Source: Fistularia commersonii (lineage: Eukaryota > Chordata > Actinopteri > Syngnathiformes > Fistulariidae). Taken from it: 64,000 bases of DNA. The notes beneath the pieces are model-generated. The model did not search any database. It saw only the letters and a list, made by a program, of their open reading frames with translations, and had not been told where the DNA came from. Below are positions 45,836 through 56,935 of the stretch, in pieces. Positions within the stretch are counted from its first letter, which is position 1, and each line of letters starts with the position of its first letter. The position numbers and the translations under genes were made by a program. Location: contig JBBMNZ010000005.1 of the NCBI GenBank assembly GCA_037954325.1, forward strand, positions 20,433,067 through 20,497,066. Direction: 5' to 3'.

Positions 45836-45965
45836 TAGAGGCCTCCATGTTCTCCACGTGGGGTTCCTCAGGGTTCTCCGGGTTCCTCCCATCATGTGAC
45901 CCCGCCTGTCAGCCAATCGCAGCAGGGATCTGTGCGGCGTGAGCCCGGTAGAAAATGAACGGACG
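45836..45965 (+). mobile_element. Family A retroposon (core joined to tail)
   Basis: GCCTCCATGTTCTCCACGTG, GGGTTCCTCAGGGTTCTCCG and then CCCGCCTGTCAGCCAATCGC, ending GAACGGACGAATG. The internal part between core and tail is deleted. Confidence 0.72.
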
Positions 45966-46202
45966 AATGCAAATAAAGCGATAAAACTCTTCCACGCTCC
46001 GACTTCCACGTTCATCTCCTGCCACGCCGCTCTCACCCGTCCCCTTCTAATCCCATCTGAGCGCATCCACTCCGTGATGATGTCATAACCGGGCAATTAG
46101 CGGATCAATACACCTGATTAACACGCTGATTGAGAGACGCGGCTCTGACACCGAGCCTCCACGCGCCGCATTAATGAGGCCTGAAAGGCATCACTGTCAT
46201 TG

Positions 46203-46204
<2 letters not shown>

Positions 46205-46267
<63 letters not shown>

Positions 46268-46378
46268 CATGTTTACTTCCTGCTTTCCGTGCCTGCATTC
46301 ATTTAATGTCCGTCACCTTTGCATGAAATTCATAGCTGTGTGTGCAGCTCAGTTCATGGTCAGGTTTGGTGGTTTGTC

Positions 46379-46410
<32 letters not shown>

Positions 46411-46520
46411 GTGTGTTCATGTTTACTTCCTGCTTTCCGTGCCTGCATTCATTTAATGTCCGTCATCTTTGCATGAAATTCATAGCTGTGTGTGCAGCTC
46501 AGTTCAGTTGTGGTGGTTTG

Positions 46521-46551
<31 letters not shown>
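46205..46551. repeat. TG tracts with a 150-bp tandem duplication
   Basis: TG tracts lie at 46205-46266, about 46380-46416 and 46523-46551. The spacers between them, starting TTCATGTTTACTTCCTGCTT at 46266 and 46416, are nearly identical. Differences are GTCACC/GTCATC and a short deletion near TTCATGGTCAGG. As at 18.7 kb, spacer and microsatellite were duplicated together. Confidence 0.94.
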
Positions 46552-46552
<1 letters not shown>

Positions 46553-46894
46553 AACAGGCTCTTCACTGGCTCTGCAGAGGTTCCAGCCAGTAGACGGCGT
46601 CCCGGCCATTAATCACTGCTTCCACCCGAGATGCGTTCACTTCCCCGTCTCCTCGGGCGTCTCCTCAGCCGGAGCCAGCAGACCATCGCTCATCCCGAGC
46701 CGGGGTTTTCAGACGCACCTGCGCCAGAGCCTCCGTGCGAAGCCGCAGGCCGAGACCTTCGGCGTCCAACCGGAGCCCTTAAATCAACTCTAAATATTGA
46801 TATCCGCCCCGATTATCCCGCACTCGGGGCCGCGGGAGCCAAGCCTAGCTGTGATTGGCCGCCGTCACGCATCCGGTTTCGGGGTTTGCACTGG

Positions 46895-47035
46895 ATCTCC
46901 TGTGTTTGGACCTTGAGAAGAACCCTGAGGAACCCCAAGAGCACGGCGAGTTCACACAGAAAGGCCTCCTGTGGGAATCCAATCAGAGACCTTCTTGCTA
47001 GGAGGCAGAACCACCGCTAACAATGAATGCTAAAT
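46895..47035 (-). mobile_element. Family A retroposon copy (head and core)
   Basis: Reading on the + strand: CTCCTGTGTTTGGACCTTGA, GAAGAACCCTGAGGAACCCC, TTCACACAGAAAGGCCTCCT, GGGAATCCAATCAGAGACCT and TCTTGCTAGGAGGCAGAACC, ending with ACCGCTAACAATGAATG. The head-proximal end is well preserved. Confidence 0.78.
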
Positions 47036-47559
47036 GTTCTCCGCTGATGTAGCAACACCGACCTTCTGCTCGACCACCCGAAACACACCTGCTGCTAACA
47101 ACAACCCCCAGATGTGTTTCATCACACATTCTCCAATGAGGCTTTTTCTTCTGCTTTCCCAGAAAAGAGAAACCTTTATTCCGTTTAATTCACAAAGACG
47201 GGAACCTACGGAATATTAATTCTGGGAACGACGTGTTCCACCTCGGCGCCGAGGCCGACCTCCCGGCTGATTAAATAACAAACGCCGACAGCCGAGTCGG
47301 GATTCCATCATCCGTCACCTGTTGCGGTCGGCGTCGTCCGTCTCTCCTCCGCCGTTCCACGTCAAGTAAACATTTTGTTCCTTCGCCGCTGGTTAGAGGA
47401 ATATCTATTTATAGACGCAGCGGCGTCCACGTGTGCGAGCGCCGATCTGAACGGCGGCGGTTCCGGGAAACATGACGGGGCGTACGTTAGATTTGGACCG
47501 CGTTCCAACTCTTGGATGTCAAAAACAAGCAGGAGGTTCATTGGTTGGTGAATGAGAGG

Positions 47560-47765
47560 AGGAATGGTTCTTCTACGACCTTCTCCTCTCCATCTGACCT
47601 TCTTTTGTCGTATCATTTTGGTCTTCATCTGGACCTGCAACCCCCTCCTCACCTCCTCTCCAACCATCTTGGTCTGGCTTCTCCCACCTTCTCTCCAAAC
47701 ATCCAACACGTGTTGTCCATCTGACGGGTTCCTCTCCGTCCTCCACATCTTCATGTCCTCGGGTT
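47560..47765 (-). mobile_element. LINE reverse-transcriptase fragment (decayed)
   Basis: On the minus strand, GGTTGGAGAGGAGGTGAGGA and CAAAAGAAGGTCAGATGGAG, plus CCCGTCAGATGGACAACACG and TTGGATGTTTGGAGAGAAGG, resemble the RT C-terminal region seen at 9690-10232. It is more decayed than the others. Confidence 0.45.
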
Positions 47766-48368
47766 AAACGGTGCTCGTGAAACCAAAGCGTCCTCCTGAC
47801 GTCCGCGAGGGACGGAGAGGCCGAGGGACAGCGGGAGGAGAGAATAAAAAAAGAACTGGTGGAGCTGGATATTTTTACAGAAAGTGAGCTAAAAGTGTTC
47901 GACTCTACTTCAGCGCGACCCACATTCCAAGCCGGGCAGAGGAGATGAGGAGGATCTCTAGCTCTGAACCAGATCTCAGATCATCCACATCGCGGACGTC
48001 CACGTCGGGTTCAGGGTCTCCACCTGCCAGATCCTCCTCTTCTGGAAACCGCGTTGGTGGAAGCAGAACATCACCTTACAAGTCGGCCCAGTGTTCAAGC
48101 AGCTCAAATTAATTCCCCGAGATTAACAAAGTCAGGTTTACTCAAACCCGAGTCTGATGATCGCACTCTTTGAGATGATCTCCAAAATTAGCAATTAGCT
48201 TCACGCTAATTGTTAGAGTTCGGCCTGCTAATGATGTAACGACCAATCGGAAGACGTCTCCATCAGGCTTCCTGGGAGGGGATCCGGCTGATATCGTTGC
48301 CATGGCAACCGGGGTAAAGAGAGCACAGGGTAAAGGCGTGGGCAAACAGGGGTGGCTAATATGTACCT

Positions 48369-48663
48369 TGTGTGTGTGTGTGTGTGTGTGTGTGTTCAGC
48401 GTGAGGCCCTGTTGTTTGAGCAGCCATTAAGGCTTAAGAAGACACGAGCGGATTAGACACACACACACACACACTCCGGGAGTCGAATGCGTCCTCCTCG
48501 GCGGCGGCGGCGGCGGCAGGATCGTCAGATCGCCGTCCCTCGCCACACACTCGCTCACGACCCGAGGAGATAGCGCCGCGACGCAGCCTCCGCCGGGAGG
48601 GCCTCGCAGGCGTGTCAGTGAGATATCCACTGACATTTAGCCATCTGGGCTGGGATCTGGCAG

Positions 48664-48705
<42 letters not shown>

Positions 48706-48826
48706 AGTCCCTGCGCCGCTGACATCTTCTGAGACACACACACAAACACACACAGGAGGTTGAAACTATGGCTGTTGATAAGGTGTGTCATTCTGATCCA
48801 GAGCACAGTTGTGTGTGTGTGTGTGT

Positions 48827-48866
<40 letters not shown>

Positions 48867-48953
48867 CTGCCTTGCATCATCAAAGGGCTGAGTTCCCATA
48901 GAAACCAATGTTTCACCTCTCTTCCTTGGTGGCGTCATGTGACAGACTGTGTG

Positions 48954-48988
<35 letters not shown>

Positions 48989-48990
48989 GT
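48369..48990. repeat. Cluster of six TG/CA tracts
   Basis: TG at 48369-48395, CA at 48457-48475 and 48664-48700, CA-rich 48732-48752, then TG at 48809-48865 and 48948-48990 with short interruptions. A (CGG)-like run (GGCGGCGGCGGCGGCGGCAG) lies at about 48500-48519. Confidence 0.93.
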
Positions 48991-49104
48991 CTACGTGTGA
49001 TATACCCTGGAATGGAAAGACAGAAGAACACATGCTTTTTTATTTTTAATTCATGGCGGTAACGAGGTGATTTGAGGTTAAGAGATGTTTCTTCTTCTTC
49101 CTCA

Positions 49105-49405
49105 TCCAGTGACGTGCGGTCAGGGGAGGCAGGTATAGCCAGAGCCTCACCTGTCATCATGAAAAAAAGATAAATAGTCCGAGCTGCGTGGCGTCTGATC
49201 GTTTCTGTTTCTCCGCATGTTTCTAGAAAGATTTATGATGTTATTCAAAACACCACCACCTTCTACAAGCTGTGTTATGTCTATAGGGTGAGTGTGTGAT
49301 GCAATTACTCTTTCTGATCGGGAAATAAACCGTGGATAAAAGTCATGAGGTGAGGCTGACAATACTGTGCCTCACCTGAAGGGGGCGGAAGTGAGTTGAC
49401 AGGTG
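49105..49405. mobile_element. Dispersed repeat, family D, copy 1
   Basis: CCAGTGACGTGCGGTCAGGG, GAGGCAGGTATAGCCAGAGC and CTCACCTGTCATCATGAAAA start the element. ACTGTGCCTCACCTGAAGGG ends it, giving partly inverted GAGGCA / TGCCTC ends. A related copy lies at 50440-50900. Confidence 0.65.
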
Positions 49406-49914
49406 CGAATGGCCGCTGTCCATCTAGGAGGAATTGTAGGATAAAATAAATAAGATAAATAAAAGAAAACAAGTTGGACTTTTACAATTAAGTGACGGAG
49501 CTTTTCATGGAGAAATCTATGTGCGGGGAAGTTCATGGAGAAACAAAGACCTCAAATTGTTTCCAGTTTTCTAAAAACAATGAGATGAGACTCTCGGGAA
49601 CAAGTTCTTACAATTGTAAATAGCGTTCTAAAGGAGGTCAGAGTCTCACCGGCCACATTAAACAGGAAGAAAACAAGCGCGTAGATTTTTTTTTTTAAAA
49701 AGCTTGGTGATGATTGGTCGGTGAAACGGGACAAAGGGGCGTCGCTGTTGACGAAGATCATTTCCAATATCGTTCCAGGTCAGAAGCTCTGGTGTTTGTT
49801 TAATCCCGGCTGTGACTCGCCGGCAGGCAAATATCGAATCCGCATTAATAAGGTGAACGTTTTTAGCTTCTGGGTCTCGGTGGAGAAGGTGGCATTGACG
49901 GACCAGGAGGTCTG

Positions 49915-49985
49915 GAGACGTGTGAATGAGAGGGTGAACGGTAGGAGGTCTCCATATGGTGTTTAAAAGAGAGGGTCAATTCTTG
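49915..49985 (+). repeat. Family A internal-unit fragment
   Basis: GAATGAGAGGGTGAACGGTA and GGTCTCCATATGGTGTTTAA, two diverged internal units. A similar pair occurs at 50338-50395. Confidence 0.6.
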
Positions 49986-50199
49986 ACCAGATCTTGTTGT
50001 CATGGCAACCAGACTTGAATATCCTCACTCCACGACCTTTCGCCCCTCATCCGAAAAGTTGCTCTTTTGTCCCAGGAGCGACGCTCTCGTTAGCGTAGCA
50101 ACCCCCGTGGACCTAGCATCTTCCCATCAACCCTTATACTTTCGAGCCACCATAACCTGGACCCGAAAACCTGCCGCTTCTATTGGGAAGCTCTCCACA

Positions 50200-50335
50200 G
50201 GTCATTAGAAGTGAAGAAGCCTCTGGAGGGAGGGCTGAGACGTCTTCAAGTGAAGAAATTCAAGTCCAGTAGCCTCGACCAGAAGGTCTCACCAAGAATT
50301 CACCGTGACCTGGATGACTTGAAGTCTCCACAGAC
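50200..50335 (-). mobile_element. Dispersed repeat, family B, copy 3
   Basis: CAGGTCATTAGAAGTGAAGA, GACGTCTTCAAGTGAAGAAA, CAAGAATTCACCGTGACCTG and GATGACTTGAAGTCTCCACA: inverted relative to copies 1 and 2, and the best-preserved of the three in the GTCACGGTGAATTCTTG block. Confidence 0.7.
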
Positions 50336-50439
50336 ACGAGAGGGTGAATGTTTGGAGGTCTCTATTTAGTGAATGAGTGAGTAAATGGTTGTAAGTCAAC
50401 CATTACTAGAACACGTAGAACCCGTAACCCCTTGAAGGA

Positions 50440-50905
50440 CCAGTGAGATGCACTCAGGGGAGGCAGGAGAAGCTGTGCCTCACTTGCCAATCTTGGAAAG
50501 AAAATAATGTGAAATGAAAAATAGAATGAAATGGTTATATTAATCAGTGATTTTCAGTGTAAAGGCATTTTTCCTTGAGCTTCACCAGTTTTAGATTGTT
50601 TTTTATTCAAAAACGGCTGGATTTTCACATTCACCAGAGGTGCGGTGAGGCTGCCGACTGTCGAGCCTCAGTGTAGAGTGGGCAGTGACGGCTGACAGCT
50701 GGAACACTGAACTAAGACGGTGCTGCTGTCTCTCTGTATGTTGCTGTTAAAATGTTTAAATAGAATGTAAATGAACTACATTTCTGATTGTCAACAACTA
50801 TATGTGTGTTACTAGTGTCTTGTGCTGAGCGAGCATAAAACGGCTTCCAAGAGCCACTAAGTGAGGCACGCAGTTCTCCTGCCTCATAGTAGGGGAAGAA
50901 AGCTG
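50440..50905. mobile_element. Dispersed repeat, family D, copy 2
   Basis: CCAGTGAGATGCACTCAGGG, GAGGCAGGAGAAGCTGTGCC and TCACTTGCCAATCTTGGAAA at the left, and AGTGAGGCACGCAGTTCTCC with TGCCTCATAG at the right. The interior is AT-rich. It is longer than copy 1 and shows the repeated GTGAGGC motif at both ends. Confidence 0.6.
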
Positions 50906-51167
50906 ATATGAGATTTTTAACCCAACCCGTAAACTGTTGCCAATCAAACGGTAAAAAAGCTCCTCTGCAGGGTTAATATGTTTGTAAACCTGATCGTGAT
51001 GCCCTGAACTTCACCTCACGTCCACCTGAAACACGTAGAACCTGCAACCCCACTTGGGAGCGTTGCCCGATGTGAGCTAACCTCGTCGCTAACCTGATAG
51101 CACGGCTACGGCGTGCCACCTCCATCACCTTCTCGTCTTTTCACCTGCTTTGAAGGACAACCATGAG

Positions 51168-51168
<1 letters not shown>

Positions 51169-51215
<47 letters not shown>
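51169..51215. repeat. (TG)n microsatellite
   Basis: A perfect 47-bp tract. Confidence 0.95.
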
Positions 51216-51217
<2 letters not shown>

Positions 51218-52104
51218 CAGCGACCTCCCTCCCCAGCACTCCCGCTCCCTCCTGCTCCTGGGAGGTGACCCAGTTTCCCGTGATCCACCGCGGCTGCTTC
51301 TGCTGCGTCGTTGCCTTAGCGATACTGTGAGGTCCTCTAATGCTGACTGTGACTGCTCCATGAATAATGGATGGAGGGAGTGACAGAGTGTTCGATGGAG
51401 GAGAGGAAGAAATGGGGATGGAGGCCGACCAGCGGGGACGGAGGGGTAAAAAGAGGGTCGCGTCGCCGCGGACAACCGAGTTCCAGCCCGCCGGGAAACG
51501 ACAGGCTCAAACTTTGCCGCTTTAATTCGCTCCGATCGAGTGTGAATCCCACATCGCGTCGCAGAAACCATCGATACCTGGAAGGGGAAAATCCGAAAAT
51601 TCCTGTGCAATATAACAATGTATAACGATACAACAATAACACTGTCCCAGCAACAATGGCTGCCTTAACTTTACAAGGACCAACGTTCTTTGCAAAGCAA
51701 TAAAACCCATCCAGTTTAATGAAGAGCATCCCATAATAGTATAACAATGAACTCCATAACTGCATCACCTAATGACGATGACTAATATTTCTAATTTGTT
51801 AGAAATCATAATCTCTGCAATTTCGACTTTTCTGACTCAGTTGTTTATGAACCAGCTCAGTTGAAGGTTGAAAAACGAAACATAATTTGATGCTCATACA
51901 GATCTCACGTATTTACTGTTCCGACCAACAAATAAAAAAAAAAAAAATCCAAATGACCAAATAGATGTTTTTTTTTTTTTTTCTCAACTTGTCAAATCAT
52001 TCAACATAACGCCTTAAAACAAACACACAAAATAAAATTAGGCATGAACCATTGAGCATAACAACTGGAAGAAATATAAGACACAGATTGGCCGGGGTGA
52101 GAGG

Positions 52105-52195
52105 GTGAGTGGGGCGCTGTGATTGGTCCAGATTAAACTCCGCCTCTTTTCCAACGACAGCCGGGATTGGCTCCAGATAATGAAACGATTTGGAA
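52105..52195 (+). mobile_element. Family A retroposon tail
   Basis: GCGCTGTGATTGGTCCAGAT, CTCCGCCTCTTTTCCAACGA and CAGCCGGGATTGGCTCCAGA. It matches 44810-44910 closely and stops at the same point. Confidence 0.75.
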
Positions 52196-52493
52196 AGGCG
52201 TCATTATTGATATATTGACATGGTGAGATGTGATCCTCACCTCGCTGGTCCTGCACCAGGAGGTCCATCTTTTAGCTTCACGTTCTGAATCCAAAACATC
52301 TCAGGATCATCTTCATCCTTGTTCCTCATCTCGTCCAGGAGGACGTCTTCAGAGCAGCTTCTCCACGGCCGGACGCTCCACACTCGGCCGACGGCTGCTG
52401 ACGTTTGATTTGACTCTAGTGGAAGGCCAGACAGGAAAGGTCAAAGGTCGGCGCGAACTCAGTGAGCCAGATGGCGAATGTAGCAGCTTAGCA

Positions 52494-52586
52494 TGTGTGT
52501 GTGTGTGTGTGTGTTTAACAATAGTTTGTTGTTAATCTGTAGTAGCGCTGACTGCAGCACACACCTGTTGAAGAGCACTTCAGCTG

Positions 52587-52646
<60 letters not shown>

Positions 52647-52880
52647 TCTTTGCCTCAAGCAAAGGGTGGCATGTTGAGATGGCTGTCCATTACCTTTCAA
52701 ACCAGAGCTGTCAATCACACACACACACACACACATACACACACACACACACACACACTACTTCAAAAGCACACATATAGCATCCTTTTGAAGTGGAGAG
52801 GCAGCGGTCGGGCACTTTACTAGTAACGTAGCATCGTCCTGCTGTCAGCTGTGACAGCGAGGTGTGTGTGTGTGTGTGTG

Positions 52881-52926
<46 letters not shown>

Positions 52927-53295
52927 CAAAAGACCCGCTGATTTTTTCCATCTTTGCCCCCAAACTTTGTATTCTTGCCTCAGGGCTTCTTTCTGCCCCA
53001 GTTAAATACGTAAACAATCGATAACAGAAGCAGCCATCAAAAAGATGGCGGCTTCGGACGGAGAATTCCCGATGGCGTTCTTCCGACGGCGTCTTCTCTT
53101 GCGAGCAAATCGTGCAACGACGTCCCCCAGACTTCTGCTGGAACGTCTCCTTCCGCTGTAGCTCCTGGAGAACTTCAGGAAGAAGCTGATATCACCTTGA
53201 CTTCACTCATGGGGCGCCATCTTCAGCTCGAGCCTCGACGATCACGGCTCCACGCCTGCAACCACACCCCAACTTTTGACCCCTAAAATGCAGAT

Positions 53296-53357
<62 letters not shown>

Positions 53358-53655
53358 TAGAATATTTTTATAGCTGCTTCTTGAAGAGACCCGGTGTGTG
53401 TCGGCCGTGAAACGCGTCGCTTCTGTAAACGCTGGTTTCTCTGCCTCTCATTATCCATTCTTCCGGAAACTTCCTTCCCTCTTTTATAAATATAGAATCA
53501 GCACGTTTAAAGTGTTTGATGAATTGATCCGTTTATCCCTAATAAATCTGGGATCCCAGGAGTCGTTTCCTCCTCCATTTTTCTAACCATTTCCACATTT
53601 GAGCTTCAAAGCTCAGCTAGAAAGCATCAGGTGCACTCAAACAAACTCTGTAACG

Positions 53656-53710
<55 letters not shown>

Positions 53711-53836
53711 CACGCAGGGTTCGCAAGTTTAGATTCAGATGGTGCCACATGTTTGCAATTAGCCTTTTACTGTCAGCTTTACCTCGTCTGCTTTACAAGG
53801 ACATCAGTGCAGACCTTAGGATGAGATGGTGTGGAG

Positions 53837-53889
<53 letters not shown>
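52494..53889. repeat. Cluster of seven TG/CA tracts in 1.4 kb
   Basis: TG 52494-52515, CA 52587-52642, CA 52716-52758 (one TACA interruption), TG 52862-52921 (one CG), CA 53297-53355, CA 53658-53708, CA 53838-53889. Tracts on opposite strands alternate, giving several potential long hairpins. The spacers have no recognised feature except the short AGAGGGTG-free unique stretch 52925-53290. Confidence 0.95.
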
Positions 53890-53891
<2 letters not shown>

Positions 53892-54164
53892 ACCGGAAGC
53901 AACAATGAGCCTCTGGTTTTTAGCGTCGCCCGCGTTGTCGGGTCTTTCTGAAAGAGGACAAGTCAAACCTGTCGGGGTTGCCGGGGCAACCACCGTGACC
54001 TCCACGACCATATTTGGTCGTCTTTTTTTTTTTTTTTTTTTTTTTCAATCATGGCTTTCGGCTTCAGGTCACCTTCTCACTCCACTTCCAGAGTGTCTCC
54101 TCTCATCCACTCAAAGTTTGTTGTCGTTGCGCATTCTTGCATTATCTCAGCTCTGATTGGACGA

Positions 54165-54345
54165 GAGCCGCGGTTCACCCTGGATCTGGACCATTCAGGG
54201 TCTCCAGTGAACCTCCGTCATGTGTTTGGACTGTGAGAAGAACCCAGAGGAACCCCATGCAGAACCGTGGTGAACATGGAGACTCCACGTAGAACAATCC
54301 AACCCGGGACCTTCTGGTTGAGAGGAGGAGGCTCGAAGAGCTGCG
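54165..54345 (-). mobile_element. Family A retroposon copy (head and core)
   Basis: Reading on the + strand: CATGTGTTTGGACTGTGAGA, AGAACCCAGAGGAACCCCAT, GAACATGGAGACTCCACGTA, GAACAATCCAACCCGGGACC and TTCTGGTTGAGAGGAGGAGG. It is one of the more complete head regions. Confidence 0.8.
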
Positions 54346-54529
54346 CCGCCACGGCTCCTTCATCAACGGAAATTTTTCTGCTCTTTAAAAACTTTCAGAA
54401 GAAGATGATGGACCTCGACGTCTGAGGAGCCCTTTTGTGCCGCCTCAGACTGAGAAGATGATGGAAAAGACATCACCGCATCGATCATCCATATCATTCT
54501 CATCCCTCCTTTTCCTTTTACAAAAACAC

Positions 54530-54665
54530 CACTTGCCCTTGGACCCTCTGCTGAGGAACCCGTATGGATCTCCAGAGCAGGACCTCCTCCATCAGTACCA
54601 CGTTCTCCAACGAGACCCACCAACCAGGGACCTTCTGGCTGGAAGGCAGAAGCTCATGTTTAGCC
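54530..54665 (-). mobile_element. Second, more decayed family A head fragment
   Basis: GCTGAGGAACCCGTATGGAT, CACCAACCAGGGACCTTCTG and CTGGAAGGCAGAAGCTCATG. It lies 185 bp from the preceding copy in the same orientation. Confidence 0.55.
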
Positions 54666-54759
54666 TTGTCTGCTAACATCGGAGCAGCAGACGGACCAGG
54701 GAGAAGAAGCGCGTGAATCCATTCTTGTGAAGCTTTGAATGCAGGTCAATGCAGAACCC

Positions 54760-54777
54760 TGTGTGTGTGTGTGTGTG

Positions 54778-54833
<56 letters not shown>
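54760..54833. repeat. (TG)n microsatellite, 74 bp
   Basis: Second longest TG tract, with one GCG interruption. Confidence 0.95.
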
Positions 54834-54834
<1 letters not shown>

Positions 54835-54944
54835 CGGGCTTCGGGCCAGAGCCTCTCAGGATGAAGTAGGTGCTCCAGAAGCAGCAGGAGCTGCACGTGT
54901 TGCAAGCTGGAGGACAACACATGCAGAAATTGATCATTTTTCAT

Positions 54945-55425
54945 TAAGACAAAATAAACTTTATTGAATCCCAAAGAGGGAATTCTTTTGTTACAGCAGC
55001 ATAACAGTTATTGTATTAATAAATATGGATATAAATCTAAATAGAAAATAGCAAAAGGCATCCACAAATAAATAGCAGAGACAACGACACACATTAAGGA
55101 TACAAATGGACAGAATGGAGAGAAAAAAAAGGCGTGTAAGGGTGAAAGCAGACAACTAAAACAAAAACATTAACAAAATAACAATTGCAATGACAAATAT
55201 AAATTAGAATTTAAAAAAAAAAGCAGAATGTGAATTATGTGGTTAGAATTTGACACACATTAAGGATACAAATGGACAGAATGGAGAAAAAAAAAAGGCG
55301 TGTAAGGGTGAAAGCAGACAACTAAAACAAAAACATTAACAAAATAACAACTGCAATGACAAATATAAATTAGAATAAAAAACAAAACAAGCAGAATGCG
55401 AATTATGCGGTTAGAATTTGACTGG
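54945..55425. mobile_element. Retroelement tail with a 166-bp tandem duplication
   Basis: AAAATAAACTTTATTGAATC and CCAAAGAGGGAATTCTTTTG resemble the TTATTGATCCC-type end of teleost LINEs. After it, two 166-bp units start at 55086 and 55252 with GACACACATTAAGGATACAA. Both contain GGCGTGTAAGGGTGAAAGCA, GACAACTAAAACAAAAACAT and GTGAATTATGTGGTTAGAAT variants. The two units are over 95% alike by eye. Confidence 0.82.
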
Positions 55426-55484
55426 GAAAAACATTTTTTCCCCTTTTTTAGATGATAATCACTCTAAGGTTGCATGTTTTTGCA

Positions 55485-55485
<1 letters not shown>

Positions 55486-55527
<42 letters not shown>
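55486..55527. repeat. (TG)n microsatellite
   Basis: A perfect 42-bp tract. Confidence 0.95.
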
Positions 55528-55528
<1 letters not shown>

Positions 55529-56468
55529 TACACTCGCCACCTTTCTGGCTTGAAGACAGCCGGCTCAAAATCAATTAACAGATTCGCAAGAGGAAAAAGT
55601 GTCAAAACAAATCAATGTCCACCTCCTGAATCCTGCAGCCACATGGAGGTGTTTCTGCACAGAAACCTCTCCTGCCAGACCTTCAGCCAGAAGCTGCACC
55701 TCATCAGAAGCTCCCATGAAGAAAACGTATATGAGATATCGTGCATAACGTGTCCGACACACCAGTAATCCAAGATCCCTCCATCCATCTCTCCCACTCT
55801 TCAGGCCTCGCTCTCCGTCTGCTCTCTGATCTAATTAAAATCTCTGCTGCAGCGTCAACACGCTGTGTCATGTTAAAAGTCTGAATCCGCTGTGTCATGA
55901 TTTGAACGCTTCCCCACCCGCCATTTTTTGACAGTATTTTTTTTTTTTTTTCTTAAACCGTGCCGCGGATTATCTCCGGAGGCTGCGGGCGGCGGATCTG
56001 CAGAACGTCCCGAGCTCTTCATCTCGCTTCCACCAAATATGGCGTCGCGCTACCGTGAGAACTTTCTAGACGGACGCTCGTCGGTCCAGAGCTGCGATGC
56101 AAAACCAGCGGCGAATTCCTAATCTAATTCCAATCCTCGGCCCGGTGACCTTGAAGCCGGATGTAATTACGGAGTCGAACGTCGCGGACGAAGCCGGATT
56201 GAAGCGGCCGCCCACTTGCCCGGCCGGGAGTCTGCTTGCAACTCCCCACGTGAAGATGCAACGCGTGCACGTGCCAGGAAAGACGAGCGCGAACGTGGAG
56301 ATCGCGTTTTAGAAAAGAAACATTTTCATCCTGCTAATTTTTCCCTCCTCTCATTATCTCCCTCTCTCTCTCTCTCTGTCTGTCCCTTCTTTCTCTGTTG
56401 CTACCTGGCAACAAGCTGGTTTCCTTGGTGATGTAGCCTAGTAGCCACACATTTGCAGAGATGGGGGT

Positions 56469-56471
56469 GTG

Positions 56472-56506
<35 letters not shown>
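56469..56506. repeat. (TA)n/(TG)n compound microsatellite
   Basis: A short TATATATA run followed by TG. A (CT)n run precedes at about 56358-56382. Confidence 0.9.
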
Positions 56507-56507
<1 letters not shown>

Positions 56508-56935
56508 ACAACAAGTGCCCGCTGAAAGCAGGAAATGCATGCGTCCGTCTAACGATTGTGCGACACACACACACATCGCCATAATGGTGATGATGAAATT
56601 GGACTTTCATTGCTTCACCTTTTAACCCTTCAGAAGCCTTTGTTGGAATTCACAGAGATGCCTTAAAGGGAAATAACTAAGTATTCTGTTTTAGTGAGTG
56701 TAAATGAAAATAATGGTTCTCTGAGGTCATTCGAATTAAATCTGATGCTGGAAGAGGTGGAGTTGCGATGCAAACGCAAAGAGTCGGTCTTCTCCTTAGG
56801 AGCTGCTGAGGAAGGGATGGTTGGTAGGTGGACCCCTGGAGGCCAGGGAGGACGATGGCAGCTGCTTGTTTGGCTGTTCATCACGGGTTGGAACAAGTCA
56901 TATGTGATATTATATTTCATTACTTAATGCAACGG

